This document shows positions 28,201 to 38,941 of a stretch of DNA of 64,000 nucleotides, one piece after another. The stretch is from Porites lobata. Its lineage: Eukaryota; Cnidaria; Anthozoa; Scleractinia; Poritidae. The position numbers were made by a program, and so were the translations under genes. The stretch spans positions 241,001 to 305,000 of the forward strand of contig CALNXK010000315.1 of the NCBI GenBank assembly GCA_942486035.1, in the 5' to 3' direction. Below the pieces are notes generated by a model. The model saw nothing but the letters and a program-made list of their open reading frames with translations, was not told the DNA's origin and did not search any database. Each line of letters begins with the position of its first letter. Within the stretch, counting starts at the first letter, position 1.

Positions 28201-30282
28201 TCATTGCATATGTCTCTCTCATTTCTCTTCATTTACTTCCCTTTTCCAAGAAGCAAAAAATAGGAGATGTCTGTACGTAGTCAAATATAAAAGATAGACA
28301 GATAATTGAACAATTAATGACACCTTTTGCAATCTCTTCTTGCTCTGTAACACTATCTTGCATGTTTTGTAAGGATTCTGACAACTCAGGATAGAGATCT
28401 GGAACTGGTACATTCAGTTCCTCACTGTACTCAATATCCCACACTGGCTCTTGTATACTGGCTACCAAGGACTCGGAGGAAGGAAGCTCTGTAGAACTGT
28501 TCTATCATATGAAATGTCAAGAAGATGTACAAAAATTAGTAAATTCAGTTAAGTTAAGATTGGCATTCAGTGATATCCCTTTCGACTATTGACACTTTAA
28601 CTGTAACTTAGCCAATTTATTGTAAAGCTGAATTTGTGAGCAGGCAAAATGAGGGTAATCTTGCACTCTGCTTGGCATCTCCCCATCTCTCCCACTCGGG
28701 ATTTCCCGCATTGATTCCGCGAGAAAAAGTTCTCTTTTTGCTCATAGAATAAATCCTTTCGCAAACAATTCTTGAAAGGACCACTTGGACAAACAGCAAG
28801 GAGAGAAAGACGGATCTTGGTGTAGATCAGGATCAGGAATATAAAATAACACTTAAAAATTTAGGACAAGGCTGATCAGATAGATAAAGGTTGGTAATAT
28901 ATTTGCCCAAAATTTTGACTAGACAAAACTAGTTTTCCTCTTTATTGACCAAGCACGATGGTTGTATATTAGCCTTGTTCCTTTTTGTATCCTTATGGAC
29001 AAAGATGCAAAGAATAATTTGGTCAATGTCCAGCCATCTTGACCTCACTGAGCTTGGTCAATAATGCAAACTAAACAAAACAAAGTGGCAAAATACTCAA
29101 GGGGCTCTTAAGAACAACTTTCCTACTTAAAACGGTCCACATATTCATTTTGCACATGGAGTTACGTTGTTGCAATAACCGATTTACAATACTAAGATAT
29201 ATGATATATTCAATGCCACCTTACACCATTTAACTTCATGCTGTAACAAGAAAAATAGGAAAAAATTTCACTGACCTCAAACTTTCTAATATAATGTCGT
29301 CCACCTTGTACATATTCCTTCATGTAAAGTCATTTTATTCCTTATTTTTTTTCTTTTTTGTAAAAACAGGTGGATCTAATAGATGGCTGTAGAAAGAAAG
29401 CCATTTTTAACAATCTATCCTTACCTTGAGAACTTTGCTGTTAGATTTTCTCTTTGATTTCAAGATCTGTTCTTTGGCTTCAGAACCTTTGTTTTTACGT
29501 TTTTCTGAAGAAACAAACGAGAATCATAACATGAATTAGAATCATTGATGCATGAAGTCTACAGCAACAAAACACTTTAATAACAAAAGTCTTCAAATAT
29601 TGAGACCCAGTGGTCACTTGGCAAAAGTGAAGTGATTGATGGCTTTTTTTGTCGCTCTCAGAAATAATTTTGCTACTCGTGATAACGCAGTCTACATTAC
29701 TTACAGAAACATTAGGGACGCGTTAAAAAGCTTATCCTGTTTGGGAGGATATCTTCATTTTCTGCTAAATAAGCACACCCGTAAATAATAACTCAAATTT
29801 CCAATCAGTATGTCCTCAAAGCAACTGCTCACTAGCCAGTTGCAAAATGCATGTAACAACTAGTGAGAGCCAACGTACTTTATTGATGTCCCAGAGCTTT
29901 GGCATGATTAACAGATTGCTACGCTGCTAAATTTAACTGGCTTCCGGAGAACTCAATCCCGAGGATAAAAGGATAAAACGGGCTATGTAATAACATGTCA
30001 AATGAGATCACTTAAAAAAAAGATAAAAAAAGAAGAAAAAAAGAAAAAAGATATAAGATATAAGGTTAAGTCGCTTGACGCCGGCGGTGAATCTGTATTT
30101 CTTGAAAGTGTGAAAATATTGTGACTTTTGACAGCTGGACATAAGAAAAACCACAAAAAATGTTCTTATAATTTCATTTTTATCTTTTAAAGATGTAATT
30201 TGAACAGCAATTCCCGGCTCTTACCTACTGAGTTCTTCTTAAAAGCCGAAGTCTCGCAAAATGACGGAGAGGTGGTCGCCAT
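19226..30282 (-). CDS. ZCWPW1: ZCWPW1-like histone-methylation reader (CW and PWWP domains)
   Basis: Fourteen coding exons join in phase to 957 residues: 30282-30225, 29504-29425, 28501-28324, 27626-27541, 27405-27277, 26897-26747, 26404-26278, 25079-25007, 24576-24469, 23619-23536, 22523-22409, 22003-21725, 21265-20021 and 19386-19226. The CW zinc finger (about 190-236) shows its four cysteines C197, C202, C223 and C234, with W194, W205 and W221 (WAQCSIPSCGKWRFL). The PWWP domain (about 258-330) begins GAIVWAKMVGYPWWPAM. Residues 1-177 are low-complexity with basic clusters. Residues 360-900 are Lys/Ser-rich and disordered-looking, mostly one 1.2-kb exon. The tail is acidic and ends SPEF. 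In mammals ZCWPW1 binds H3K4me3 together with H3K36me3 and acts in meiotic recombination downstream of PRDM9. The same nuclear reading role is inferred here. The human protein is shorter (about 650 residues); the extra length is the basic C-terminal half. ZCWPW2 is the main alternative, but the length and order fit ZCWPW1 better. Confidence 0.9.
23255..23494. repeat. Foldback MITE, TAGCCTG family, perfect 9-bp TSD
   Basis: TAGCCTGCGTAACAAGCGTT and AAACGCTTGCTACGCAGGCTA are inverted termini. AACGAGCTT flanks the element on both sides (23246-23254 and 23495-23503). The interior differs from the other copies. It lies in a ZCWPW1 intron between the exons at 23619-23536 and 22523-22409, 41 bp from the donor of the former. 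Confidence 0.85.
24010..24390. repeat. Probable repeat with CTCCCGG...CCGGGAG hairpin
   Basis: CAACTCTCCCGGATAATCCG followed by GGAGACTCCCG forms a small palindrome typical of a recurring intronic repeat. Its right boundary is unclear. It is intronic to the ZCWPW1-like gene. Confidence 0.35.
26997..27069. repeat. Small foldback element
   Basis: CTGAGATCAGG at the left is mirrored by CCTGATCTCAG at the right, 50 bases apart, inside a ZCWPW1 intron. It is too short to classify. Confidence 0.5.
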
Positions 30283-30302
30283 TTCTCATTTCTTCATCAA
30301 AG

Positions 30303-30511
30303 TTTCCCGCCAACTGCATGACAGCCGCGTTTTCCCGTCACGCGTCACGTGGTACTACAGTTTCACTTTTGCTCTTTTTTGCGTCTTTTCGTTGCAGTTT
30401 TAATTTTTTAAGTCTTCGCGCCGGTATTTAATATGCGTTTCAAGGAGCAAGGAAAAAAACGCCTCTTCATTCGGTTTTCGCTTAAAGGGCAAATAAGAAA
30501 AAATGACGTCA
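30303..30511 (-). promoter_or_regulatory. Possible ZCWPW1 promoter: E2F-like, E-box and CRE motifs
   Basis: Upstream of the start codon at 30282 lie TTTCCCGCCAA (30303-30313, E2F-like), a CACGTG E-box (30346-30351) and a palindromic TGACGTCA CRE/ATF site (30504-30511). They are clustered within 230 bp. No TATA box is obvious. Function is inferred from motif identity only. Confidence 0.35.
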
Positions 30512-31198
30512 TAGACAAGTAACAGCTCGCGCAACTAGCGTAGACAATATCGCGTGAAATGTACTACCACAGAGGTTTTCACTGTGTCTTTGACACTATT
30601 TATCGTAGTGAGAATGGTGAATTGTATAGCCTGCGTATCTGGCGGTTTTTTCTTTAGTGCTGCGCAATGTAAGAGTTACAGCCCTGCGAAAGCTGAACCG
30701 AGAACGCAACAGAAAACTACGGGGCAGAAGGCAGTGAGACACAGCGTTTCCTTTGCCTTCCTTTCCCCTCTGGCCCTTCCCCTCTTTATCTCGCCCCATT
30801 TTCCGCGCAATCGCTACTCAAACGCCAATCTAAAAAATCACGGTTTTTTCCGCAATGACGTATACGTCTAATCAGCTTGTGTTTGGTTCACGTCCTTGCT
30901 ACAAGGTTTTGCTCGACGGTTCTTCAGCTTTGGCCCCTCTACCCAGACACCAGCGTTCCCATCCTCCAATGACATCAGAAATTTGGTAAATGAAGTACCA
31001 CTAAGAAGACGTCTTACAATTAAAACATTACTTTATTTCATTCCACGCGATTTTTTGAACTTTCAATGGTAAAATACCGAAAGCATTAACCTTATGGCTG
31101 AGTACTGACTGACTACTACTAAAACTATAATGGATCTTATTTTCATAAAAAGAATTATCAAAAGTAAGACAGTGCACACAGCTTTATGCTCTTACAGT

Positions 31199-31374
31199 CA
31201 GTGGCGGATCCAGGCCTTCAGATAAGGGGGGGGGGGGCGGTCATCCAGACCCTGAGATAAGGGCGGGGGGGCGGTCTCCAAAAAAATTTTTTTCGGCCCT
31301 TCGGGCCTCATTTTGGTCGAAAAATAAGGGGGCCCCAAGGTCCCCCGGGCCACTTCCCCGAATCCGCCACTGAC
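31199..31374. repeat. MITE with CAGTGGCGGATCC terminal inverted repeats
   Basis: It begins CAGTGGCGGATCCAGG and ends GAATCCGCCACTG. The interior is G-rich with a 12-G run and a CGGCCCTTCGGGCC hairpin. A related, incomplete copy (GTGGCGGATCTAGG, GGCCCGAAAGGCCG) sits at 33721-33868 and again at 37892-38040. No flanking duplication is visible. Confidence 0.7.
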
Positions 31375-33472
31375 ATGTACCAAACGCAATAAATATAGAG
31401 CAGAAAGGTAAGCCGTGAAGAAAACCAGCATCAATATAACATCCTGGGAAACAGCCCAAGTCTACCCTTCAACTAAGTGAACGTCTCACCAAGGGAAAAA
31501 TTCTGGGTGAAGGGAGGGTTAATGGACAGACTCCTACAATCTTATACTAATCTGAAAATCCTTACTCTAGTTAGTAGGACCTTACGAAACCACGACGGCG
31601 ACGGCAATGTCAAAAAAGCAGTGGGTTTTCAAACAAGCAAAACGACAACTCTGCACGCTTTTCTGTAGATTTTGTAGTTGCCGTCCCTGCACAACTACTA
31701 CATGAAATGATCAAATCTTAAGTTTACTTGAGAACGCAAACAGCACAGCTGACACGGCGATACATTTTACTATCTCAGTCTGGAGCCGGACGCGGTCCCC
31801 TATTAGACGAAGTCCCCTCTCTTAAGCTCCAACCTACAATTGTAGCACATAACTGGGTGACTTGGAATAAGTTTTAAAGGATGCAACGTCTATATTTTAC
31901 TAGTCTCCTACAAAGCCGTTCTTTGTGCCGTCACGTAACGCTCCTCCTCACAAACTTGTTTGCGGGGAGAATTACAGCGTTGTGTGGCGACACAAGGAAT
32001 GGCTGTTTATAGCAGACTAACATCTTAGTGACATTTCATTGGCGTCGCAGTTGTCGTATTGTAACGTCCTAAGTATACCTGTAAACTACAATAACCGCCA
32101 CTTTTTTGGGACACCTGGAAATCACCTTAGTGATCACAAATCAAATTTATAATGTATTGTTTTTAAAAACTAAAGGGTTTTGTTTACCACTGCAATGGAA
32201 AGCTACGGTTTTTATAGACTTGGCTGTTCTGTTGTTTCGTTCTGTTGTTGTTGTCCTTTTTTTAAGGCTGATAACCTTTATTTTGATTTTTTTGGTGTTA
32301 AAACACACGTTACTCTATTTATATGTGTCTGTAAGGCACGGTTTATATGGGGGGGGGGGGGGGCGGACCCTGCCTGGATAGAGAGGTTCACCCTCGAAGC
32401 CGAGTCAATGTTATTGAGCGTTTATATAATGAGAAAAAGGTTGACCTCTTCACCCAAGCCAACAGCGCTAACGCATGCTCTGATTGTCTCGCTTCTTAAC
32501 AGAGTTGATCCGGCTGGGTGAGCCAAAGTGTTAATAATTATAGAGAAAAGATGGCCCAGCTAGGAGAGTAACCCTTCTATCCGAGCCAACTTCTTGTTTC
32601 TCAAGTAAACGGGGCGCCAAGTTTTGTAAGGAAATGCAGGAAAAGTTGGCTCGCCCAGGGTAGCTCGAGTAGGCCGGTGATCCTTCTACCAGTGACACGT
32701 TTTCTCCATATAAATGGGGGCTAAGAACCTGGGTGCATTAATAAAGACACACTGAATAATCCCTTTTAAGAAAGCGGTTTCTAAAACAGTGTATGTTTAG
32801 CGCTAGTTGGCTTGCTTGCTCCAAAATTAAGGTACATTATTTACGTACTAAAAGTTAACAAAGAAAAATTGAAATGCTGGAAGAAGAGAAAGCTCGCAAA
32901 AGTACCTAACAAGGAAATAAAACAGGCCACCAAAATGCGAAGTCCAGGCGACCAATCAAGTGACTCGCGCACTAGAGTCCGAATATAACTTTGACCCTGT
33001 TTAACCAGTTTTTTTCGTCCAAAGACTGAGTAGACAAAATTCACGTCAACGAAGTCCACATTTTTATTATGCCTGTCACTTCATGTGCAGTAATGCAACC
33101 ACTTCATAGACGAGAATCTGATCCAAGAAACGGACAATTCAGTGCACCCAAATTACTAATATTTGCTTTCAGTCTGGACGAACATCAAAGGTACTCAGCG
33201 GAATAAGTTTAAGCGACAAAAGAAAACAAATCAGATTCAGGACGACACTTTCGTAGAGCACGTTTCATTGAAATTACGCAGCAAGATTGCTGTGTTCGCT
33301 CGTAGAGTCCAAGAACGAAAGGATATCGACGTATGCTCATTAGGAGAAATCGACCAGTTTCCTATTAGTAAAACACGGACCGGAAAGCCTTTCCGAGCTA
33401 GTAACAAAGATATGCCAAATGCAACCTGGACAAACAGGGCGTTCGACTGACCGTATTCCGGATTTGAAAATA

Positions 33473-33700
33473 ACGCTACGTTCACACAGGACCGGAGGAA
33501 TTTGCGACCGGTTGAAAATTTGTGCGTTTTTAATAAGTGTTCCGTTCACACGGAACCACCTTAACCGTACGAATATTTAGACGCCTAGCCGTTCAAAGTT
33601 CCGTGTGAACAGAGCAAAATATCGAACAGTCCCGTGTGAACGAATTGTCCGGTCAAAGTTTTAACCGGTCGAAAATTCGTCATGTGCCGTGTAAGCGTAG
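33473..33700. repeat. MITE with AACGCTACGTTCACAC ends
   Basis: The left end AACGCTACGTTCACAC and right end GTGTAAGCGTAGCC are inverted. The interior has several GTGTGAAC/GTTCACAC repeats. The tandem duplication starts inside this element: a left-truncated copy is at 37659-37871. Confidence 0.7.
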
Positions 33701-34773
33701 CCTAAAAGCCACTTGTTTTCAGTGGCGGATCTAGGGAAAGGGCCCGGAGCGCCCCGCATCCCCTCTTATTTTTAGATTAAACTGAGGCCCGAAAGGCCGA
33801 AAAAATCTTTTTGGTAGACCGGGACGCCCTCCCCACAACCACCACCACCCTTATCTCAAGATCTGGATCCAACACTGGTTTTTGCTTTCGTTGCATGCAG
33901 CAAAATCCAGAAATCTGGTGGACATTAAAAGAGATTTTTCACAAATTTCTACGTATTCTTATTTCGGAATACGATCAAGTGAAGTCACTCTACAGCATAT
34001 ACGAGACTACCTCGTCAACGTTCTAAATATGATAAGTCATTCCATCGTGCCCACAAATCAGTCACGCTCATTTTTCTATTTGTCGTTTCAGTACGTGCAA
34101 TGAGATGTTTGCATTTCTTTTTGTTTTCTTGTTTGTCTGCGAAGACTGGTTATTTTCGTCAATAATAAGAATGAAAAAGAAAAATTACATATTTAGAGAG
34201 GCTTTCAACCTCTTGTAAAAATGACTCTTTGTTTCAAACTAAACCTTTTAACCCAAAAAAGGGTCCTGAAAAACTACAACAATGATAACTTTGAAGCAAA
34301 AAACATACATGCTGTTCTTTTCCTATTCTCATTACTAAGCAAATAAAAAATAATAACAGTTTTTACAGTTCTCTCCACAAAAGGTACAATCTACCTTGAT
34401 CGACCAACGCCGAATTCCCCTCATCCCGACCCAAATTTTCGTGCAATCCCGTGATCTCGATGGTTATTTGTGGCATCCCGCCTCCCATGGATACTTTCGA
34501 TCCCGAATCCCCAGCTTTAAATAAGGGAAATCCTGGATCGCGAAAAACATATTGGGGACCCTCTTGGTCAGTAACAGTATTTACGGTACAACACTACTTT
34601 TAAGTCGTAGCCGGCGAGCAAGCTCTCAAGTTGATCTCACCTTCGCTACCCATGAAATTTATTCCAGATGACTGGAAACATGTCAAGATATTGCAGCTAA
34701 AATATTACGAGACAGCCAGTCTCTGGGAAAGGGGGAGGGGGATGCCTGGGGATTTATTAATATCTATGTCAAC

Positions 34774-36949
34774 TTACATATAGGTGATTAAAAACTCTGG
34801 GTACGACTGGCCATTTTCAAAGACAACAAACAAGGAGGGGTTGGTTTTGTTATCACAGCAGGAGTCAAACAAAACGTGAGGGGTAGAAGGGTCTTTTGCT
34901 GGTGGACGAGTCAGTGAGCTGTTACCATTGGTGTAAGAACCAACCAATACTCTAGCCAGGAACATTTGCTTGGAACTCCTGGATGTAACCTGACTTGAGG
35001 TGCAGCGATCCGAGTAGTTGGCCCTACAGGCAAAATAACTTCCCTTCCCGTACGTTGTGCCGTGCTTGCCACACATTCGCCAGTCAAAGCCCTGCTGGCA
35101 GATGGCATCGACGGTGTCTGATTTGGCTCCGTGAAACAGCTGCCGTTCTTCGGGTTCTTTGCCAGCCACTTTGGCCATGCGACCTTTTTCCCTAAAAAGG
35201 AAAAAAAGGGTTTTGTCTTACGTTTAACTTTGCCTAGTGCCTAGGACTTATTACTTCGCGCGGACGATGCATTTTGGGTCACGTGGTCCGAGCGACTTTT
35301 TCAGTCTCCAAGCCGTTCGTCTCGGATACGTCACCGAAATGCATTGACCGAGAAGGCATGGGAAGACGCCGCACAAGGACTAGGCAACGTTTACCTAACA
35401 TAAAGCGCAATTTAGGTTTGAGATTAGGGCATTTTCTCCGAATCCAGCAGGGTCACTATCTGAGCTACAATCGGCGACAAACTTAGTTGAGACACTTTGT
35501 CCAAAAGGGCCTCTCTGGCGTTTCGCCAACTTAAAACAAAAGGGGAAATAAAGCCTTCATTCCCCCTTACCCCGTCCATACAATCTTGTGCCGCTGTTCG
35601 AGCAACATGTCAAAAACAACAAATACTCCAAATTTGAAAGGAGAGGAGAGGGACGGGTGTGGACTGGATTGATTTGTTCTTCGAAGTTGTCCCATTTGAG
35701 GAGAGTACACAAACAATTTTGTCGCCGATTGAAGGTACCTGTCAATACCACACCCATTCTCTCTGAACACGTCCCCGAATGGGTTGACGAGCTTGTCGTA
35801 GCATGAGAAATTTGCTATTCGAGGATTACATGACATGCGCACGAGGAAATAACTGTCAAAATCATTGGGAAAACATAAAGGCAAACTGCTCTGTTCAGTT
35901 TCGGGGAATTTAAGCCAAAGTTTCAGAGTTGGCTATTTGCTGAATTTGCAGAAACCATAGCTTTTTGTGTATCAATTCAGCAATGGCCACTGCGGAGACG
36001 GTTTGTCCAATTTCCACCTTAAAGGACCGTTAAAAGGCGCATTCAGGGAATTGTAGCCTTTTCAAAATCCAAGCATACTCCCCTTTTGATTAACAACTCG
36101 GTTAGTACACCATTTGCTTATCACAAATGCTTTGAATTCAATATTGTCTGGCCTTAATAGGAGTCACGACCTCTGTTATTACAGCAAATATAGAGAAGTG
36201 AAGTGTGACGTCACAAAAATTCAAATTTGTAAAGTTTAGGAAGAGATGAAAAAGGCCTCTCTGTCAAAAATCAGCCCTTCAGAGCAAGTTGGTGAAGAGA
36301 TACAGCACCGATTTGCTTCGAGGACCGCATACAAATCCTTCTAAAATTAGCTTGGATCGCAACGTTAACGATCCAACCCTGTTTAAGAGAAATTATAAGG
36401 CGTCCTCAGAGCATAACATTGCTTATATCTCCACCAACAGGCTGATTATTAGCAAGTGCCACATTTTTCGTCTTGCTCTTTCTGGATATGCCAGCCAATC
36501 TCAAAATTTCCCAAATTGAGTTTCTGTGACGTCATCCCTACTCTCCTCTATAGAGGGGAGGATGAATAGGTTTTTCAGTAGAAGGAATGACATAAATCAC
36601 ATACTGATTGTATCGTATCCATAAATCTGGGTTCTGCACTCGCTCTATCTTGATAATTATATGACGTCCCTCCATGGTATCCTGAAATTTCTTTTCGGTC
36701 CTCTGGTATTCATCAGATATGGTTTCCAGTTTTACACATGAGAAGTCTTCACCAACAGAGATAGGACGCCAGTGAGATGGTAAACAATCCAGTTCTGCTG
36801 ACGCTGAACTTGATTTTGGACTGGCCAAGGCAGTTGCTCCACACCTGATTAAATAAATGACCAGAGGAGTACTAAAGTTAAGCAACGGTTACAGGGTAAG
36901 AACAAAGTCGTCCTACTCTTTTGCTTACACTTCCATAATGCCAGCACGA
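34774..36949 (-). CDS. PARP12-like ART cassette 3 (most distal from the CCCH-WWE exons)
   Basis: Three exons are present: 36949-36929 (21 nt, phase 2 in and out), 36844-36605 (240 nt) and 35191-34774 with stop. They encode RAGIMEV, then the N-terminal part of the ART domain (GATALASPKSSS ... IERVQNPDLWIRYNQ), then the NAD-binding core with LFHGAK, YGKGSYFA and SLFVVFENGQSYPEFLITYM. There is no frameshift or premature stop. It differs from cassette 2 at HGA instead of HGT and PISV instead of PISD. No CCCH or WWE exons lie within the unit, so it needs splicing from 45089 or its own promoter. Confidence 0.8.
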
Positions 36950-36960
36950 CTGTAGACTAG

Positions 36961-37158
36961 GAGCAGAGGTTTCTCTCTTGCATGGCTTTTAGCGTTTACG
37001 AAGTGTTTCGCGTAGCTTGTCTACGCGACAAACAAGCCACGCGAATGACTTCGTAAACGCTAAAAGCCATGCAAGAGAGAAGCCAGCCAGTGAGCAGGCT
37101 CCGCAGTGGGGTAAAAGGCTAAAAAGGGGATGAAAAAGGAAAAGAGAAACCTCTGCTC
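36961..37158. repeat. Foldback element with long palindrome, complete copy in unit A
   Basis: Outer ends GAGCAGAGGTTTCTCT and AGAGAAACCTCTGCTC are inverted. Nested inside are perfect 31-bp arms (36973-37003 and 37049-37079), and inside those a CGCGTAG...CTACGCG hairpin. It directly abuts the branch/acceptor region of the 21-nt ART exon. A second full copy is at 44227-44424; the copy at 41160-41192 is cut by the duplication junction. Confidence 0.85.
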
Positions 37159-38941
37159 GCAGGGTATTACGACCGAGGTGCGATCGCAATGACATTTTAC
37201 TTATCGAAGCGTAGTGATCGCGATCGCGATTTAGTAAAGTCAAATCCGTCATCTCAGTATCAGGGCTACGATCCGGGCGTTACAATCACGATCGCACATG
37301 ATCGTAGTGGCGTTGTATTCTATATCGCGCGATTTAGTGAAGTTGCATCGGCGATCTCTGACTGCCATGATTTACATGGATAAGTTTGGGAAAATCCTTC
37401 GACACTACTTGAAAGAGCGCCATAAAATTAGTAAACTTGCCAAGTTTTAGGGTGATGCGTCTTGAGCGTGGGAAGATATGGTTCCGCAAATTTGCGAAAA
37501 TTTACAGGCCTTTGTATGATGGGGGGCAAGTTTGTGCTGTGTAAATTTTCTGCGCGGAGCTATATCACTTTCCCACTTTCCAACTTGGCAAGTTTACTAA
37601 TTTTGAGGCGCTTTTTCCAGTGGTTTCGACAGATTTTCCGTAATTGGTTCATGTCAGAAGGACCGGACGAATTTGCGACCGGTTGAAAATTTGTGCGTTT
37701 TTAATAAGTGTTCCGTTCACACGGAACCACCTTAACCGTACGAATAGTTAGAAGCCTAGCCGTTCAAAGTTCCGTGTGAACAGAGCAAAATATCGAACAG
37801 TCCCGTGTGAACGAATTGTCCGGTCAAAGTTTTAACCGGTCGAAAATTCGTCATGTGCCGTGTAAACGTAGCCTAAAAGCCACTTGTTTTCAGTGGCGGA
37901 TCTAGGGAAAGGGCCCGAAGCGCCCCGCATCCCCTCTTATTTTTAGATTAAACTGAGGCCCGAAAGGCCGAAAAAATCTTTTTGGTAGACCGGGACGCCC
38001 TCCCCACAACCACCACCACCCTTATCTCAAGGTCTGGATCCAACACTGGTTTTTGCTTTCGTTGCATGCAGCAAAATCCAGAAATCTGGTGGACATTAAA
38101 AGAGATTTTTCACAAATTTCTACGTATTCTTATTTCGGAATACGATCAAGTGAAGACACTCTACAGCATATACGAGACTACCTCGTCAACGTTCTAAATA
38201 TGACGAGTCATTCCATCGTGCCCACAAATCAGTCACGCCCATTTTTCTATTTGTTGTTTCAGTGCAATGAGATGTTTGCATTTCTTTTTGTTTTCTTGTT
38301 TGTCTGCGAAGACTGGTTATTTTCGTCAATAATAAGAATGAAAAAGAAAAATTACATATTTAGAGAGGCTTTCAACCTCTTGTAAAAAATGACTCTTTGT
38401 TTCAAACTAAACCTTTTAACCCAAAAAAGGGTCCTGAAAAACTACAACAATGATAACATTGAAGCAAAAAACATACATGCTGTTCTTTTCCTATTCTCAT
38501 TACTAAGCAAATAAAAAATAATAACAGTTTTTACAGTTCTCTCCACAAAAGGTACAATCTACCTTGATCGACCAACGCCGAATTCCCCTCATCCCGACCC
38601 AAATTTTCGTGCAATCCCGTGATCTCGATGGTTATTTGTGGCATCCCGCCTCCCATGGATACTTTCGATCCCGAATCCCCAGCTTTAAATAAGGGAAATC
38701 CTGGATCGCGAAAAACATATTGGGGACCCTCTTGGTCAGTAACAGTATTTACGGTACAACACTACTTTTAAGTCGTAGCCGGCGAGCAAGCTCTCAAGTT
38801 GATCTCACCTTCGCTACCCATGAAATTTATTCCAGATGACTGGAAACATGTCAAGATATTGCAGCTAAAATATTACGAGACAGCCAGTCTCTGGGAAAGG
38901 GGGAGGGGGATGCCTGGGGATTTATTAATATCTATGTCAAC

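Larger units (their letters stand above)
30283..34773. other. Intergenic, between the ZCWPW1-like start and the last ART cassette
   Basis: No gene is supported. It contains a TAGCCTG-starting block at about 30629-30880 with no matching right end, a GC-rich MITE at 31199-31374, and a polyG-containing repeat at about 32330-32720. From 33473 on come repeats shared with the PARP12-locus duplication. The reading frames here are short and unrecognised. Confidence 0.6.

Noticed and set aside
31198..31459. Minus-strand Pro/Gly-rich frames
   Set aside because: They translate the polyG/polyC interior of the CAGTGGCGGATCC MITE.
33811..34103. Repeated frame beginning MVDRDALPTTTTTLISRSGS
   Set aside because: It starts inside a GC-rich MITE and is repeated at 37982 by the segmental duplication. 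No partner exon or known domain is present.
34911..35195. Frames overlapping the ART exon on both strands (repeated at 39079 and 42147)
   Set aside because: They are other-frame shadows of the ART exon and recur only because the exon is triplicated.
35274..35806. Plus- and minus-strand frames of 60-105 residues in the intron between ART exons
   Set aside because: They are conserved between the three units only because of the recent duplication, and there are no recognisable domains. Differences between copies do not favour synonymous sites in any obvious way.
37186..37383. GATCGCGATCGCGAT-rich block as a regulatory array
   Set aside because: It is present only in units A and C as part of the duplicated repeat sequence, and no gene start is nearby.
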